A stretch of 25,465 bases of DNA from NCBI GenBank assembly GCA_016987375.1, contig PJRA01000473.1, forward strand, positions 20,638 through 46,102, given 5' to 3'. This stretch comes from Brachionus koreanus. Lineage: Eukaryota > Rotifera > Eurotatoria > Ploima > Brachionidae. The translations under genes were made by a program, and so were the position numbers. This document shows positions 1 to 10,092 of this stretch, in pieces. The notes beneath the pieces were generated by a model. That model was not told the DNA's origin, did no database searches, and was given only the letters and a program-made list of their open reading frames with translations. Position 1 is the stretch's first letter, and each line of letters opens with the position of its first letter.

Positions 1-554
1 CAGGAAAAAATTCAGGAGGTTGTGGCTATTATCCTGCAGTGTTTTGGACCAACCCTCAGCATGAGTTTGATATTCCCACATCGGTCAAGCATTCAATGGG
101 TTTAATATCAATTATTCAAAAAGATGATCCAGAAAGCCGGCTTAGTCAAAGTGACGAATGCTTTAAAGACCTTGAACAAATTGGCTTTCATGTCTTTGCG
201 ATAAAGCCCAAATCGGAAAAAAACTCAATGGGCAAATATGAAAAACCTTCAGTGAAACGAGTGGCAACCATCAAAAAATTCAAGAAGCAAAGACAAGTTG
301 CGAAAAGAATTCTTCTTCCTCCAAGCAAGTATATCATTATGCCATGTACTTATGACAAAGACAAAGATGTCAAATATTTATTGCGTTATTATTTTGATAC
401 AAAAGTAAAATCTGATGAAATCAAGTCAAACGAAATAAACGATGATAGAGATGCATATGATAAGTGGTATTATGAAGACATGAGTGAAAAGGATATTGAA
501 AATTTAATCCGAAAAGCTGACACAGCCTCTTCGGTTGCATGTTCACTAATGTAG
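1..554 (+). CDS. Calpain-like cysteine protease, C-terminal part (partial, 5' end outside window)
   Basis: The open frame enters from the left edge (codons from base 3) and ends at TAG 552-554. The opening residues, GGCGYYPAVFWTNPQHEFDI, match the start of the calpain beta-sandwich domain (domain III, CBSW), which follows the catalytic domain in calpains. A later stretch, YIIMPCTYDKDKDVKYLLRYY, fits the last strands of the same domain. The catalytic Cys/His/Asn region lies upstream of the window. No penta-EF-hand domain follows: only about 45 residues remain, so this is an atypical, non-EF-hand calpain. The protein ends VACSLM, so its last four residues (C-S-L-M) fit a CaaX prenylation box, with Met favouring farnesylation. 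Confidence is high for family and low for prenylation. Confidence 0.85.
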   Translation, partial: GKNSGGCGYYPAVFWTNPQHEFDIPTSVKHSMGLISIIQKDDPESRLSQSDECFKDLEQIGFHVFAIKPKSEKNSMGKYEKPSVKRVATIKKFKKQRQVAKRILLPPSKYIIMPCTYDKDKDVKYLLRYYFDTKVKSDEIKSNEINDDRDAYDKWYYEDMSEKDIENLIRKADTASSVACSLM

Positions 555-608
555 CTATAGTGATTTTTTTTGTTTTCTTTTATTAAAATGACATAGTAGA
601 TTTAAACA

Positions 609-614
609 ATAAAA
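609..614 (+). terminator. Poly(A) signal AATAAA of the calpain gene
   Basis: A canonical AATAAA lies 55 nt after the calpain stop codon in an AT-rich 3' UTR. Confidence 0.5.
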
Positions 615-1284
615 TTTAGAACCTAACTTTTTTATATAATATTTAAAGTTAAATAATATGAAAAAAATTTAAAATTTTGTCCCTAATAGAAAAGTTAACT
701 CTACATAATGTTAAAGTAGCATTTTTTTTTTGGGTATAGAATTTGCTGTGCAAAATTTGTCATCTGATTGTGTGTTTTAATTATTCAAATTTTAGACTGT
801 GCAATAAATCTGCAAATTTGAAAAATAGTATATGTATTAGAAAATCATTATTAATCATTATAAAATGTGAAAAATTTTTCTACTTTCTTATATACATCTG
901 TGTTGGCTGTCGAGGGAAAATTTTTTTTTTTATTTGAGAAGTTGTAGATTTTATTTTTGTACACGAACATCAAAACGGCAACTCTATTTTAGTGACATGT
1001 TATTCAAAATTGAGCACTTATTTAAAAAAAATAAAAAGCAAATTTTTAATGACATGTAATCAATAGTGAAATTATTAAAAAAAAATTAAAAATTTGGTTT
1101 AGCCTTTATGAGATACTGTTAAAATAAATCTAAATGTCATTAAAGTCAGAAGTTTTTTTCAAAAAAAAAAATTTTTTATTTATTTTTTTAGACATGTCAT
1201 AAAAGTTGAATTCTGTTTTTTTTAATCAATGTTCATTTTTTACTGACTTGTAATTAAATTTGGATAATTACGATACTTGATACT
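615..1284. other. AT-rich intergenic DNA
   Basis: No convincing gene or transposon was seen. The sequence is mostly A/T runs. The heptamer gacatgt recurs several times between about 990 and 1200, which may be chance at this base composition. Confidence 0.5.
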
Positions 1285-2545
1285 TTAGATTTTTTGCATG
1301 TATAGCGGCTTGTGATACAATTGGCTGTACAATTACATCTCAACATTCCTTGTCCACCACCTATAGACAATTCATTCACTGCTTGTCTGATTCCTTTTAT
1401 TTGCTTATCTATTCTAAACTCTAATTACAGTGAGCAATTAAATACAAAATTTCGAACATATTTCTTGAGAAAAGATGAACCAGTACTTCAGCTTCACAAA
1501 CAAGTTCATATAAATTTTTGTCAAAATCTGCGTCTATTACTCTAGATACTAAATTTTGAGCTTCTGTAAGACCTTGATCCACTTCAGGACAAAGGTACAT
1601 AAACAAAGTCTTCATATATATACTTCCGGAAAATATTTTTTGAAAGATAAAATCAAAGCATGCAAGCAGAAACCCTTTTGCATGCTATGTGAGACAAAAC
1701 GTCTTACAGATTCCCAAATACCTACTAATTTGTAATTGCAGAAGCTTCAATATGTGTATCAATAATACTCTGAATACTACTCTGAATGAAGATTTTTTAG
1801 AACTAATATGATAAGAGTTTTTTTTTTTTTTGCATTTTAAAGTGTACAAATTTTATTCTCAATGACTATTTAAGTGATTTATTTCCCTCATTCAAGTTGC
1901 AAGCATCGGCATTTTCTCACTCAACACTCCCTTGTAATTGGAGCTCTTCCATTTAACAGTTTCTTTTCGGGCTACATAGATTTCAGTGGTTCTATAATAA
2001 ACCTTCATAAATATAACACTTGATAGACCAATACCCATTTTATAGTTTCCGTCTGACAAAGATTGCATATCAATTAGGTTAATCTGAACTCTTGAATTAA
2101 AATAATTGCTTAAAATCGGTTTTGCAACTTAGTCCTATTGTTTTTTGCGCTTTGAATTCATTATGCTTTCTTGGCATGTCTCAACAAACACTTAAAATCA
2201 ATTAAGATCCAGTATTATGTTTTAAAATAATTTTGCTTAATTTTAGCTAGAATGATTATTAATCTTAAATTCTAGGTAAACAGCTTTTCCTTTGTATTAA
2301 TCAAATATACGGTTTAATTGATGTAGTGTCTTCGGCAAATATGTAACATGTTATCTCTTGTTTGGTGTTGGATGAATAATAGTGAATTTTGTGTAAAGTA
2401 TCAAACAGCTGCTCGCATGGTACTAAATAGATCGGTTCACTATCTTCATTCGGTTTTTTTTTTATAGCTTTTTCTTTTCTCCAATCATTAAAACATCGTA
2501 AAATCTTTTCTTTATTAATCTTTCAGCAAGCATCAAGGCATTATT
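1285..2545 (-). pseudogene. Decayed KRBA2/SCAND3-like integrase element
   Basis: Read on the minus strand, pieces in several frames line up in the order of a KRBA2/SCAND3-type integrase protein of the retroviral/Ginger integrase superfamily. From about 2500 to 2330 a segment containing EPIYLVPCEQLFDTLHKIHY matches the region before the zinc-binding H-H-C-C motif. From about 2100 to 2040 comes FNSRVQINLIDMQSLSDGNYK (21 residues less its last), the strand carrying the first catalytic Asp. Near 1920-1890 comes QGSVE-stop-ENAD, where the family has QGSVERANAD, so an Arg codon has become a stop. At about 1385-1290, GGGQGMLRCNCTANC is the C-terminal cysteine motif. The middle of the integrase core is missing and frames shift repeatedly, so the element is dead. 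Confidence 0.75.
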
Positions 2546-3574
2546 AAATGTGGTAACAATTGAATAAAATAACATTAATATCATCATTTTGAATTTTTTT
2601 AGTAATAAATTATATTGTCATTTTTATCAAGTTTATTTTCTATTTTTTTTAGGCTGATTTAGTTAGTTTCGCTTTTTTGTTTGCGACACCACAATGAATA
2701 GTATTTTAGATATTAGATATAACTAAAGCTTTACTTTATTTTAGTTTAGCAATAATAATTTGATTTAGTTACTTAATACACATTACTTGTGTAAATAAAT
2801 TTGAAAATTAATTTCTATTTTTTGTTATTAATGTAAATTTTATTTAAAGCAGTAACGTTGCGTATAAGTATTATTGAATTATAATTTTAATGTTATTACT
2901 AATATTTTAAAATAATGAAATTTAATATTTGAAATTTTTTGAATAAAGCGCTTTGAAAAGCTTATTAAAAAGATTATTTTTTGTAATGTGAGAAAAGAAA
3001 AATTTTACACTATTTACTTATCTAGAATAGACTTTTAGGTTTAACTTGAACTTAGCATTTAAAGATTTAGAAAGCTTTATCAGATTAGATATATTCAAAT
3101 TTAAAAAAAAATTGAATTTTTTATTGGGAATTAATTTTGATCAGGCAAATTATTGATTCTTTTTTATTTCTGTAACAAATATTCGTAATCAGATTACAAG
3201 ACTAATTAGGTATTTTATTTCTGAAAGCTTAATTTTTTTTTTAAATATAGATTTTTATAGAAAATCAATAATTCCAACAAAATCATCATGGTTCTAAACC
3301 AACAAACCATAATTTTCGGGTAAGGACATAAGAAAAATCTACTCTTTAGTTGACCTAGTTTCTGAAAAAATGGTTGGAGAGTATTATTTGAATACGTCAT
3401 ACACTAATTTGCGAATCAACTAACCGTTAAGGCACTGTCATACATTCTGAAAAACTATTTCATTATATTTTTATTTTCATTGAGGCAGTTCAATATTTTT
3501 TTAATATGCAGCCAAATTCAAACTTTGAATAAAAGAAGACAAAGTTAAGTATTCTCCAAAAGTGAGAATAATGC
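2546..3574. other. AT-rich intergenic DNA, nothing recognised
   Basis: No coding sequence is supported. A 61-codon minus-strand open frame at 3215-3400 resembles no family I recognise and sits in low-complexity sequence. Confidence 0.45.
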
Positions 3575-3770
3575 TTGGTTTGTGGTTCCAAGCTAGTCGT
3601 GAGCAAGATCGAGATCGCAGCACATGGTGCTCGGTTGAGTGATCTTGTTCATTGATGAACGTCCCACAGTCTTCTTCGTTTGGCCATAACTATGCCCAAG
3701 CCGGTCCCAAGCCCGGTTCTTCAAAATAGGAGGGTGGCTGACAGACTCTTAGTAACAGCAAAAAATAGAC
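3575..3770 (+). mobile_element. LINE-like 3' tail fragment
   Basis: This block is clearly richer in GC than its surroundings. One frame reads EQDRDRSTWCSVE followed by a stop, similar to the last residues of many non-LTR reverse transcriptases (a D-R-x-x-W pattern near the end). It is followed by a CCAAGCCCGG...AGGAGGGTGGCTGACAG segment like those that follow the ORF in LINE tails. Only the tail is present; no reverse transcriptase core is seen upstream. The assignment is by resemblance only. Confidence 0.4.
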
Positions 3771-3960
3771 AAATAAGCTTCTATTTAAATTCTCAAAACT
3801 AGTTAATTTGAGCTTGTAATATCTAAGACAAATAAACCTTAATCAGTTAATATGAAAAAAATAAAATGCAAATTTCAAATTTTGAACATAAATTATTAAG
3901 TCCAAGCAATCATAATTAACTAAACTGGTTGCTTTCAAAATAATTTGCATTTTTTTACTA

Positions 3961-3984
3961 TTTCGATTTGTTTAGCTGCTTCAG
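3961..3984 (+). other. Splice-acceptor-like tract upstream of PPP2R3C
   Basis: A T-rich tract ends in TTTAG (AG at 3974-3975), with a second TTCAG (AG at 3983-3984), 10-20 nt before the ATG at 3995. It could be the 3' splice site of a 5' UTR intron or a spliced-leader trans-splicing site. The same arrangement precedes STRAD and the GGPP synthase. Confidence 0.45.
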
Positions 3985-3994
3985 ACGGTTCAAA

Positions 3995-5377
3995 ATGGAT
4001 TTAATGAAACAAAAACTGGTCAAATACCTCGACAAAAAGCAGTATATTCGCGACGAGCAATGTGTGCTCGCATCCGAAATAGACGAATTCTTAAAATTGT
4101 ATCCAAAAGCAGGCGAAAAAGACGAAGAGCACAATTATCAACAAATACCGAAATTTTTCAATCCACTGCCAAACGAAGACGATCTAATGCAGCAGCGACT
4201 GAGAGAAGAAGCAAGAGCGCTATTTTTGCAGAAGAAAAATCGCGAATTGCTTAGCAACGACGAGCTCGAAAATTTGAGAGCTCTTCTCGAACAGCACATA
4301 ACTAGGCCCATAGTGGCCGATGAAATACTCATAGACTACAAAAATTTTTGCCAAGTAGGCAAACTAGTCGGCGAAAAGTGCAAGCAATTTTTCACCGCAT
4401 CAGTCTTTGCCAAACTGTACGAGTCGGACCCGGACGGCCGCATATCAATCAACCAGTTTCTAGGCTATGTGACCAAAAAATTTTGGCTTCATCAGACCCG
4501 CATCGGACTTAGCTTGTACGACGGCGCCGGCCTCGGCTATCTAAAAGAGTCCGATTTGGAAAACTACATATTCGAGCTCATACCCACTCTGCCTCAGCTC
4601 GAAATACTCGAAAAATCGTTCTACTCGTTCTATGTATGCACAGCGGTTAGAAAATTTTTCTTTTTTTTGGACCCGTTGAGAACAGGCAAGGTTAAAATAA
4701 CCGAAATACTCGCAAGCGGTTTTCTCGACCAGCTAATCGAGCTGAGAGATGAAGAGCTAAGCAAAGATCACTTGGAAACAAACTGGTTTTCGGCTCAATC
4801 AGCGCTCAGAGTCTACGGCCAGTATTTGAATTTAGACGAGGATCATAACGGAATGCTGAGCAAAGAGGAATTGTCGCGGTACGGCAGCGGCACTTTGACA
4901 GATGTTTTTCTCGACCGGGTATTTCAGGAGTGTGTGACGTACAGTGGCGAAATGGACTACAAATCCTATCTGGACTTTGTGCTCGCTCTGGAGAACCGCT
5001 CGGAGCCCCAGGCTCTCCAGTACTTGTTCAGAATATTGGACATTAAGCAAAAGGGTCATCTGAATCCGTTTGATATAAACTATTTTTTTCGCGCCATACA
5101 AAAACAGCTCAAAAAATTTGGCCACGAGCCCGTCAACCTCAGAGACATACAAGACGAGATTTATGACATGGTCAAGCCTGTTGATCCGTTCAAGATCACT
5201 TTGGTCGACTTGATCAACAGTGGTCATGGCGAAACTGTCACCAATATTCTCATCGATTTGAACAGCTTTTGGTCGCATGAGAACCGCGAGAGTCTCGTCG
5301 TCGAGCCGTCTAATCCAAGTGCAGCTGAGAACGAGACTCCTCCCAATGATCCACCATCAAATGATTCACCCAAATAG
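3995..5377 (+). CDS. PPP2R3C: PP2A regulatory subunit B''-gamma (PPP2R3C / G5PR)
   Basis: The product is a 460-aa EF-hand protein, close to the roughly 453 aa of the vertebrate protein, that recruits protein phosphatase 2A (and PP5) to substrates. The frame is open from 3968, but the first ATG is at 3995 and gives MDLMKQKLVKYLDKKQY, a sensible start. EF-hand features: an incomplete loop around residues 143-155 (ESDPDGRISINQF), a canonical loop at residues 281-292 (DEDHNGMLSKEE), and a degenerate unit, DIKQKGHLNPFD, further on. The tail is a Pro/Ser/Asn-rich stretch. The gene is a single exon of visibly higher GC than its flanks, unlike the multi-exon neighbours. STRAD begins 177 bp downstream on the same strand. 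Family assignment is firm. Confidence 0.93.
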   Translation: MDLMKQKLVKYLDKKQYIRDEQCVLASEIDEFLKLYPKAGEKDEEHNYQQIPKFFNPLPNEDDLMQQRLREEARALFLQKKNRELLSNDELENLRALLEQHITRPIVADEILIDYKNFCQVGKLVGEKCKQFFTASVFAKLYESDPDGRISINQFLGYVTKKFWLHQTRIGLSLYDGAGLGYLKESDLENYIFELIPTLPQLEILEKSFYSFYVCTAVRKFFFFLDPLRTGKVKITEILASGFLDQLIELRDEELSKDHLETNWFSAQSALRVYGQYLNLDEDHNGMLSKEELSRYGSGTLTDVFLDRVFQECVTYSGEMDYKSYLDFVLALENRSEPQALQYLFRILDIKQKGHLNPFDINYFFRAIQKQLKKFGHEPVNLRDIQDEIYDMVKPVDPFKITLVDLINSGHGETVTNILIDLNSFWSHENRESLVVEPSNPSAAENETPPNDPPSNDSPK

Positions 5378-5423
5378 AAAAAAAAAATTTTTTTTTTATA
5401 TTTTATTTTCTTTATTCAATTTC

Positions 5424-5429
5424 AATAAA
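5424..5429 (+). terminator. Poly(A) signal of PPP2R3C
   Basis: AATAAA lies 47 nt after the stop codon and about 115 nt before the next acceptor-like AG. Confidence 0.55.
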
Positions 5430-5517
5430 ATAAATTTTTTATTTTTTAAATTTGTTAATTTATTTATATGAGTCAAGTCGGCTTGTTGCTAAGTCGATGA
5501 TTAAAATTTAAACATTT

Positions 5518-5554
5518 TTTTTTTCTATTTTTTTTTCTTTTAGATAATTTTTTA
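5518..5554 (+). other. Polypyrimidine tract and acceptor-like AG before STRAD
   Basis: A long T-rich run ends in TTTTAG (AG at 5542-5543), 11 nt before the STRAD ATG. It looks like a 3' splice site with no matching donor in the short gap after PPP2R3C, so either trans-splicing or a 5' UTR intron starting upstream is possible. Confidence 0.45.
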
Positions 5555-8500
5555 ATGGCAAAAAATTATCAGTTAATTCACAAAATTTCTACATGTAAAT
5601 CTCAATCTACAAATGTTTACAAAGCAGTGTCGTTGACCAGTCGTGATTATTTTACAATTAAAATAACTGACTTGGACAATTTAGCCGATCCGGATTTAAC
5701 ATTGGTAAGTAGCCAATGTGTTAGACCTCTGCAAATTAATTTTAATAAGTTTCTAATTCATATACTGTTTTGCACATGCTTTTTGCATTGGGTGATACAA
5801 ACCTTGTATCAGTTGATACATTTTACAGAACAATTTTTGGACCCTTAGAAAAATAGTTTTTCTAATTTAAATTTTTTGTTTTTGTTTTTTGTTCCAAAAT
5901 TCACAATGCCACATGACACCACGATGAAAAATAAAATTTTTTCACCAGTTTCCTCTCAATAAGTATTTATTACTTACTGAAGTTTGAAATGAAATTTCAG
6001 GCTTTGAGATACATTCGGTCATTTGATCAAGCAAATAAATATAACTTAAACTGATGGCCAAGTTAAAAATTTCTTTTCGTTGTTACTGAACTTTAATTAG
6101 GATTATTTAAGTATATTTTTTCGAGATTAGTACGATTCAGTTAGAAGCTCAAGTATTTGTTTATTTTTTTTTTCGTTTAGATTTGTTTGATTTTAGGCAG
6201 TATCTTAAAGATTCAAACGATCCATCTTTCTCCAATTCTTTTCCTTAATTTCACAGAGTTTGCCGAGTTTATCACAGTCTAATATAAAAAGGTACAATAT
6301 ATTCAATAGTTTTGTTACTCGATTTAATCAATTGCTATTATTTTATTTTCCATTTCAATCTTAAATTTTAATTTTATACTTAGCATTTATTATTAGGTCT
6401 GGTGTTATCTCGAAGATAAAAACCTAGTTTTCAGTTGACCAAAAAAGGACATTTGTGATGCGTTTGGGCTGCTTGGGATATGTAAAAGAATAGTGACGAA
6501 TTAAATGAGAAAAAATAAATAAGATTTATCTTTTATTGTCTAACTTTTAAAATAATATATCTTGAAATTTTTTTTTTCTTCCTTATTCACTCCTTGTGGA
6601 GCATTACTTTATAAGTAATGACTAGGGTCATTACTTTTGAAGTCGATCTTTCGTCTTCCCCCTTGTTTCTCCCCATGTAATTCCCATTTCGCTGAGCTCT
6701 TTTATGATTGTTGATCTCCATGTTACTGCTGGTCTTCCTACCTTACGTCGCCCTTGTGGTGTACATTAAAGGGCCTTTTTTGGTATTCTTTTTTCTTCCA
6801 TTCTAAGTATAGGTCCAAGCCATCTCAATCTTTTTATCTTAATGCATTGACGTAATGGCTCTTAATATGTTCTTTTGTATAGTTTAGCATTTGACAGTGT
6901 CTCAGACCAGTGTATCCCCAGAATCCAGTATGGAAGGTATTCAGACTTCTTTTGTCAGATTCACAGATTCGCCAACATTCACTTCCGTACATCACTGTTG
7001 CTTTTACTACAGAATTTTACAGTTTGAGTTTTGTTTTTTTGCAATAGCTGGTTGATTTCCATTCCAGTCTAGCAAAGGTAATCTTTGCTTTAGCAAGTCT
7101 TTTTTTCTTAATGTCTCTTTGTGCTCACATTGCTGTACTGATGGTGTTTCATCTTGAAAATTTAGAAAGAAAAAACTCTAATAATGATCTAGTTTATATA
7201 TCTTAAATATTATCTTTAATGATAGTGATAAAAATTGAAAATTAGTACCATCAGTTAGATTCCAGAAAATAAGCATTTGAAATAATAATTAAAATTCAAT
7301 TTAAATTTAAATGTTAGCACGCTCCATTCCACACATTTACTCTTAATATTCAGCATAAAGTTGCATTTATAGTACAATAATTTAGCTCCTAACAAAAATC
7401 ATATTATTTAAAATCAGGATTAGTATTTTATTTATTTTTTTTTCTAAAAATCATATGTGTCTTTTGAACAGATATTTTCATTTTTCATCTGAACAGTTAT
7501 TTCTAATATTTTTTCCTTATTCGACTACACCACAAGAGTCTCGCTATTTTGTATTGGTCCTTATTGATCATGTTTCTCAGATTTCCTTCCCTATTAAAAA
7601 TATAAAAGTAGCCAAATTATCTGTTTTATTTCTTATTGGTATGTCATTAATGAAAATGGTAAAAACAAGTGGACTAATTAGTGACTCTTATGGCAACTAT
7701 GCTTTTGTCGGATATTGATCACTTTAATGTCCATTTGAATCCTCTTTAAAAGTCAATTTTAGTCGACTCACAAAACTATTGCTAACTTTTAACATTAAAT
7801 CACCTCTTAATCTTTTTGGTTAAAATGCTGCTAAGCTTATGGCTTTTAAATAAATTCGAAAAAGATGCTTGAAAATTAACTTATTTGAATATAAAAAAAT
7901 GAATTTTAAAAATGTTCGAATTAAGATTTAAAAATGAAAAAATATTTGAATTAAAAATTGAGTTTAAGTAATTAAATACACACTTCACAATTAAAACTAG
8001 CTTAGTAGTAGTAGTAGTAGTATATGAGCTGTAGGGATTTGTTGTACCTCAAGCAGTAGTGTCAGTAAACGCCCTGCTATGACAGCCTGTGGCGATGTTG
8101 TTTGGCGGTTTTATAAATTGTATTTCTTTATAATTTGTATTAATAATGATAATTGTCAGTTTAAATTGAGCAATTTATCTAATCTTTTTTAAAAATATTG
8201 GTAACATTCGAAAGCGAAAATTACTCAAATGATGATAAATTATTGAATTTCTTTTGTATTTTTTTGTCTTTGCGAAAATTGGCTGTTGCTTAATGGTGTC
8301 AATTTAAAACCATTTATCTCTTGACTATCAGACTTCTTAAAAGTCATAAAAGTAAAAACAACTCGATTTTTGACATAGTATTCAAGTTTAAAATTTTTAA
8401 ATAATTTTATTTTGTTAATTATTTTAAAATTCTTTTAAATTTAAATTCAATTTGTTTAAAAATAAAAAAAAATGTTTTTTTTCAAAAATAAAAATTTGAA

Positions 8501-9721
8501 ATTTTTTTTCTTCAAGAATGAAATTTCTCGCATCCGTCACATTCGCCACAGCAATATACTCCCGCTGTTAAGTTGTTTTGTCCAAGATTGTCAAATTTGG
8601 TCCGTATATCCTCACATACAGTATGGCTCGTGTCGTGATATTCTCAACGCCATTCGAGACTACTACTTGAACAATATTGAAAACGAACCAAACGCCAATG
8701 TAGTGTCAGACCGAGCCGATGAACAAGTCCGTCTTTGTTTCAACGAACAATCACTCCAACCGATCATAAAATCAGTGCTACTGGCCCTAGACTACTTGCA
8801 CTCTAAACACATAATCCATCGTTGTATATGCCCAGAAAATATATTTATCACTCACTCAGGCCATGTGTATTTGGCCGGGATGGGCTTTTCGGTTTCTCTA
8901 ATCGATAACGGTTTTCTTAACAAACGGCTTCACGACTATCCTTCTCAAATAGAAAATTACGTTAATTACCTAAGTCCGGAGATACTGCAACAAAATTTGA
9001 TTGGCTACAACACCAAGTCGGATATATACAGTCTTGGAGTGACTATATGCGAGTTGGCCAATGGAATTCACCCGTTTACGGGTTGTGAAAAAATTCAGGT
9101 ATTTCTTTTAGTGACATGAACATTTCATGGCACCGACTTGTTTTTTGTCTGGACACACAAACTTCATGCAGTTTTATTTTATCATAGATGCTGTTCGAAA
9201 AGCTGGTAGGTTACGACATAGGTCTATGGGACCGAAGCATTCTAACACCAGAAAGTAAGAACACATTTGTATCAGGTATTGTGTGCTTGTACTAATCCAT
9301 GGCCTCAAGTTGCTAGTTTGATATAATAGATTTGCTTTTCTTTTAATCAAGCTGACTTGCTTCTGTTTAAAATATAAATAGTTCAGTTGATTTAATTTTA
9401 AATTTTTTAGTATGTGCTAGTGAGAGTCCGCAAGTGATTGCACAAGTGCAGAGGCGGTGCTTCAGCGAAAAGTTTCGCAATTTTGTCGATTTGTGTGTGC
9501 TGAAAAACCATGAGTTAAGAGCGAGCACGCACCAGTTGCTGCATCACTCGTACCTTAAAAAAATGAAGTTAAATTCGTGTTTGGGCACGTTTCAAATGAG
9601 CATTGTAAGCGATGGTCTTGTCGAGTTGCAGAAAAAAACTCAAAAATGTCAAATTATCGAACAGTATTGTGCGAACAGTGTTCAAGCAAACAAAAATGTG
9701 GTCATATGGAATTTTGATTAA
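5555..9721 (+). CDS. STRAD: STE20-related adaptor pseudokinase (STRAD)
   Basis: Four exons join in frame: 5555-5704, 8517-9098, 9188-9254 and 9411-9721, giving 369 aa (human STRADs are about 420-430). STRAD is the catalytically dead partner that activates LKB1 together with MO25. Evidence: the HRD motif is HRC (151-153), so the catalytic Asp is absent; the DFG position is GMG (171-173); GYNTKSDIYSLGVTICELAN is the typical STRAD alpha-F region; the protein ends VVIWNFD, matching the C-terminal WEF motif that binds MO25. Odd points: the VAIK Lys is kept (TIKI, K36) where human STRAD-alpha has Arg, and the glycine loop is degraded (STCKSQS). E52 in NEIS probably is the alpha-C Glu. Intron 1 is 2812 bp and full of transposon debris; introns 2 and 3 are 89 and 156 bp. 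All donors are GT, all acceptors AG. Confidence 0.9.
6583..7140 (-). pseudogene. LINE reverse transcriptase C-terminal relic in STRAD intron 1
   Basis: On the minus strand this stretch encodes, across frameshifts and stops, the C-terminal part of a non-LTR retrotransposon ORF2. Recognisable pieces in order are AKITFARLEWKS, VKATVMYGSECW, RLRWLGPILRMEEKRIPKKA, GRRKVGRPAVTWR and, at the end, CSTRSE followed by a stop (6583-6585). These are the thumb and C-terminal signatures common to a large animal LINE group. The fingers/palm with the catalytic Asp pair are absent, so it is 5'-truncated, as expected of target-primed insertion. It lies antisense to STRAD. Confidence 0.75.
8003..8110 (-). repeat. 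(TAG)n microsatellite joined to a GC-richer block, possible retroelement tail
   Basis: About six and a half TAG units (8003-8022) abut a roughly 85-bp stretch richer in GC than the rest of the intron. Read on the minus strand, the order is GC-rich block then (CTA)n, the arrangement of a LINE or SINE 3' end with a microsatellite tail. No coding capacity is visible. Confidence 0.35.
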
Positions 9722-9815
9722 TTATTAAATTTTAAAAAAAATGAATTTTAATTTTTTTTTTTAGATTAGTTAGCTTTATTTTCTCATATGTACTCCTTCT
9801 ATCTTTTATAATCTC

Positions 9816-9821
9816 AATAAA
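9816..9821 (+). terminator. Poly(A) signal of STRAD
   Basis: AATAAA lies 95 nt after the STRAD stop codon, followed by a T/G-rich stretch (tgtgtgttttgtttg). Confidence 0.55.
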
Positions 9822-10027
9822 TAATATTTTTAAAAATGTGTGTGTTTTGTTTGTTTTTAATTTAAGTCTAGAGGCGTAAAACCTTAAATGGACCTGATCC
9901 GACCAAAATTAAACAAAACTCATTAGATCAATAGGCAAACTTGAAAGCATGTGCAAAAAAAGAATTATAATACTAAATATAGAACAAAATTTTTGGCTTT
10001 TTTTCCAAAAATATAACCGTATTTCGG

Positions 10028-10089
10028 CAATGTGAAATCTTAGTACAATAATTACAGTACAAAAAGGAAAAACTATATAATTATTTTTC
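10028..10089 (+). repeat. Left arm of the inverted terminal repeat
   Basis: It pairs with the reverse complement of 11930-11992 with about three mismatches. The inner end of the arm (gttgtgcaaaaat) is displaced to 10618-10630 by the nested insertion. Confidence 0.7.
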
Positions 10090-10092
10090 ATT

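Noticed and set aside
3215..3400. 61-codon minus-strand open frame
   Set aside because: I tried to read it as a mariner end, but none of the transposase motifs appear; low complexity at its end.
4832..5278. 148-codon minus-strand open frame inside PPP2R3C
   Set aside because: Antisense shadow of a well-supported EF-hand gene; no domain of its own.
5793..5811. Perfect small hairpin tgatacaaaccttgtatca
   Set aside because: Eight-bp stem inside an intron with no neighbouring T-run or repeat partner; likely chance.
7455..7718. 87-codon plus-strand open frame in STRAD intron 1
   Set aside because: No recognisable domain, sits in AT-rich intron sequence, and the STRAD protein is complete and in frame without it.
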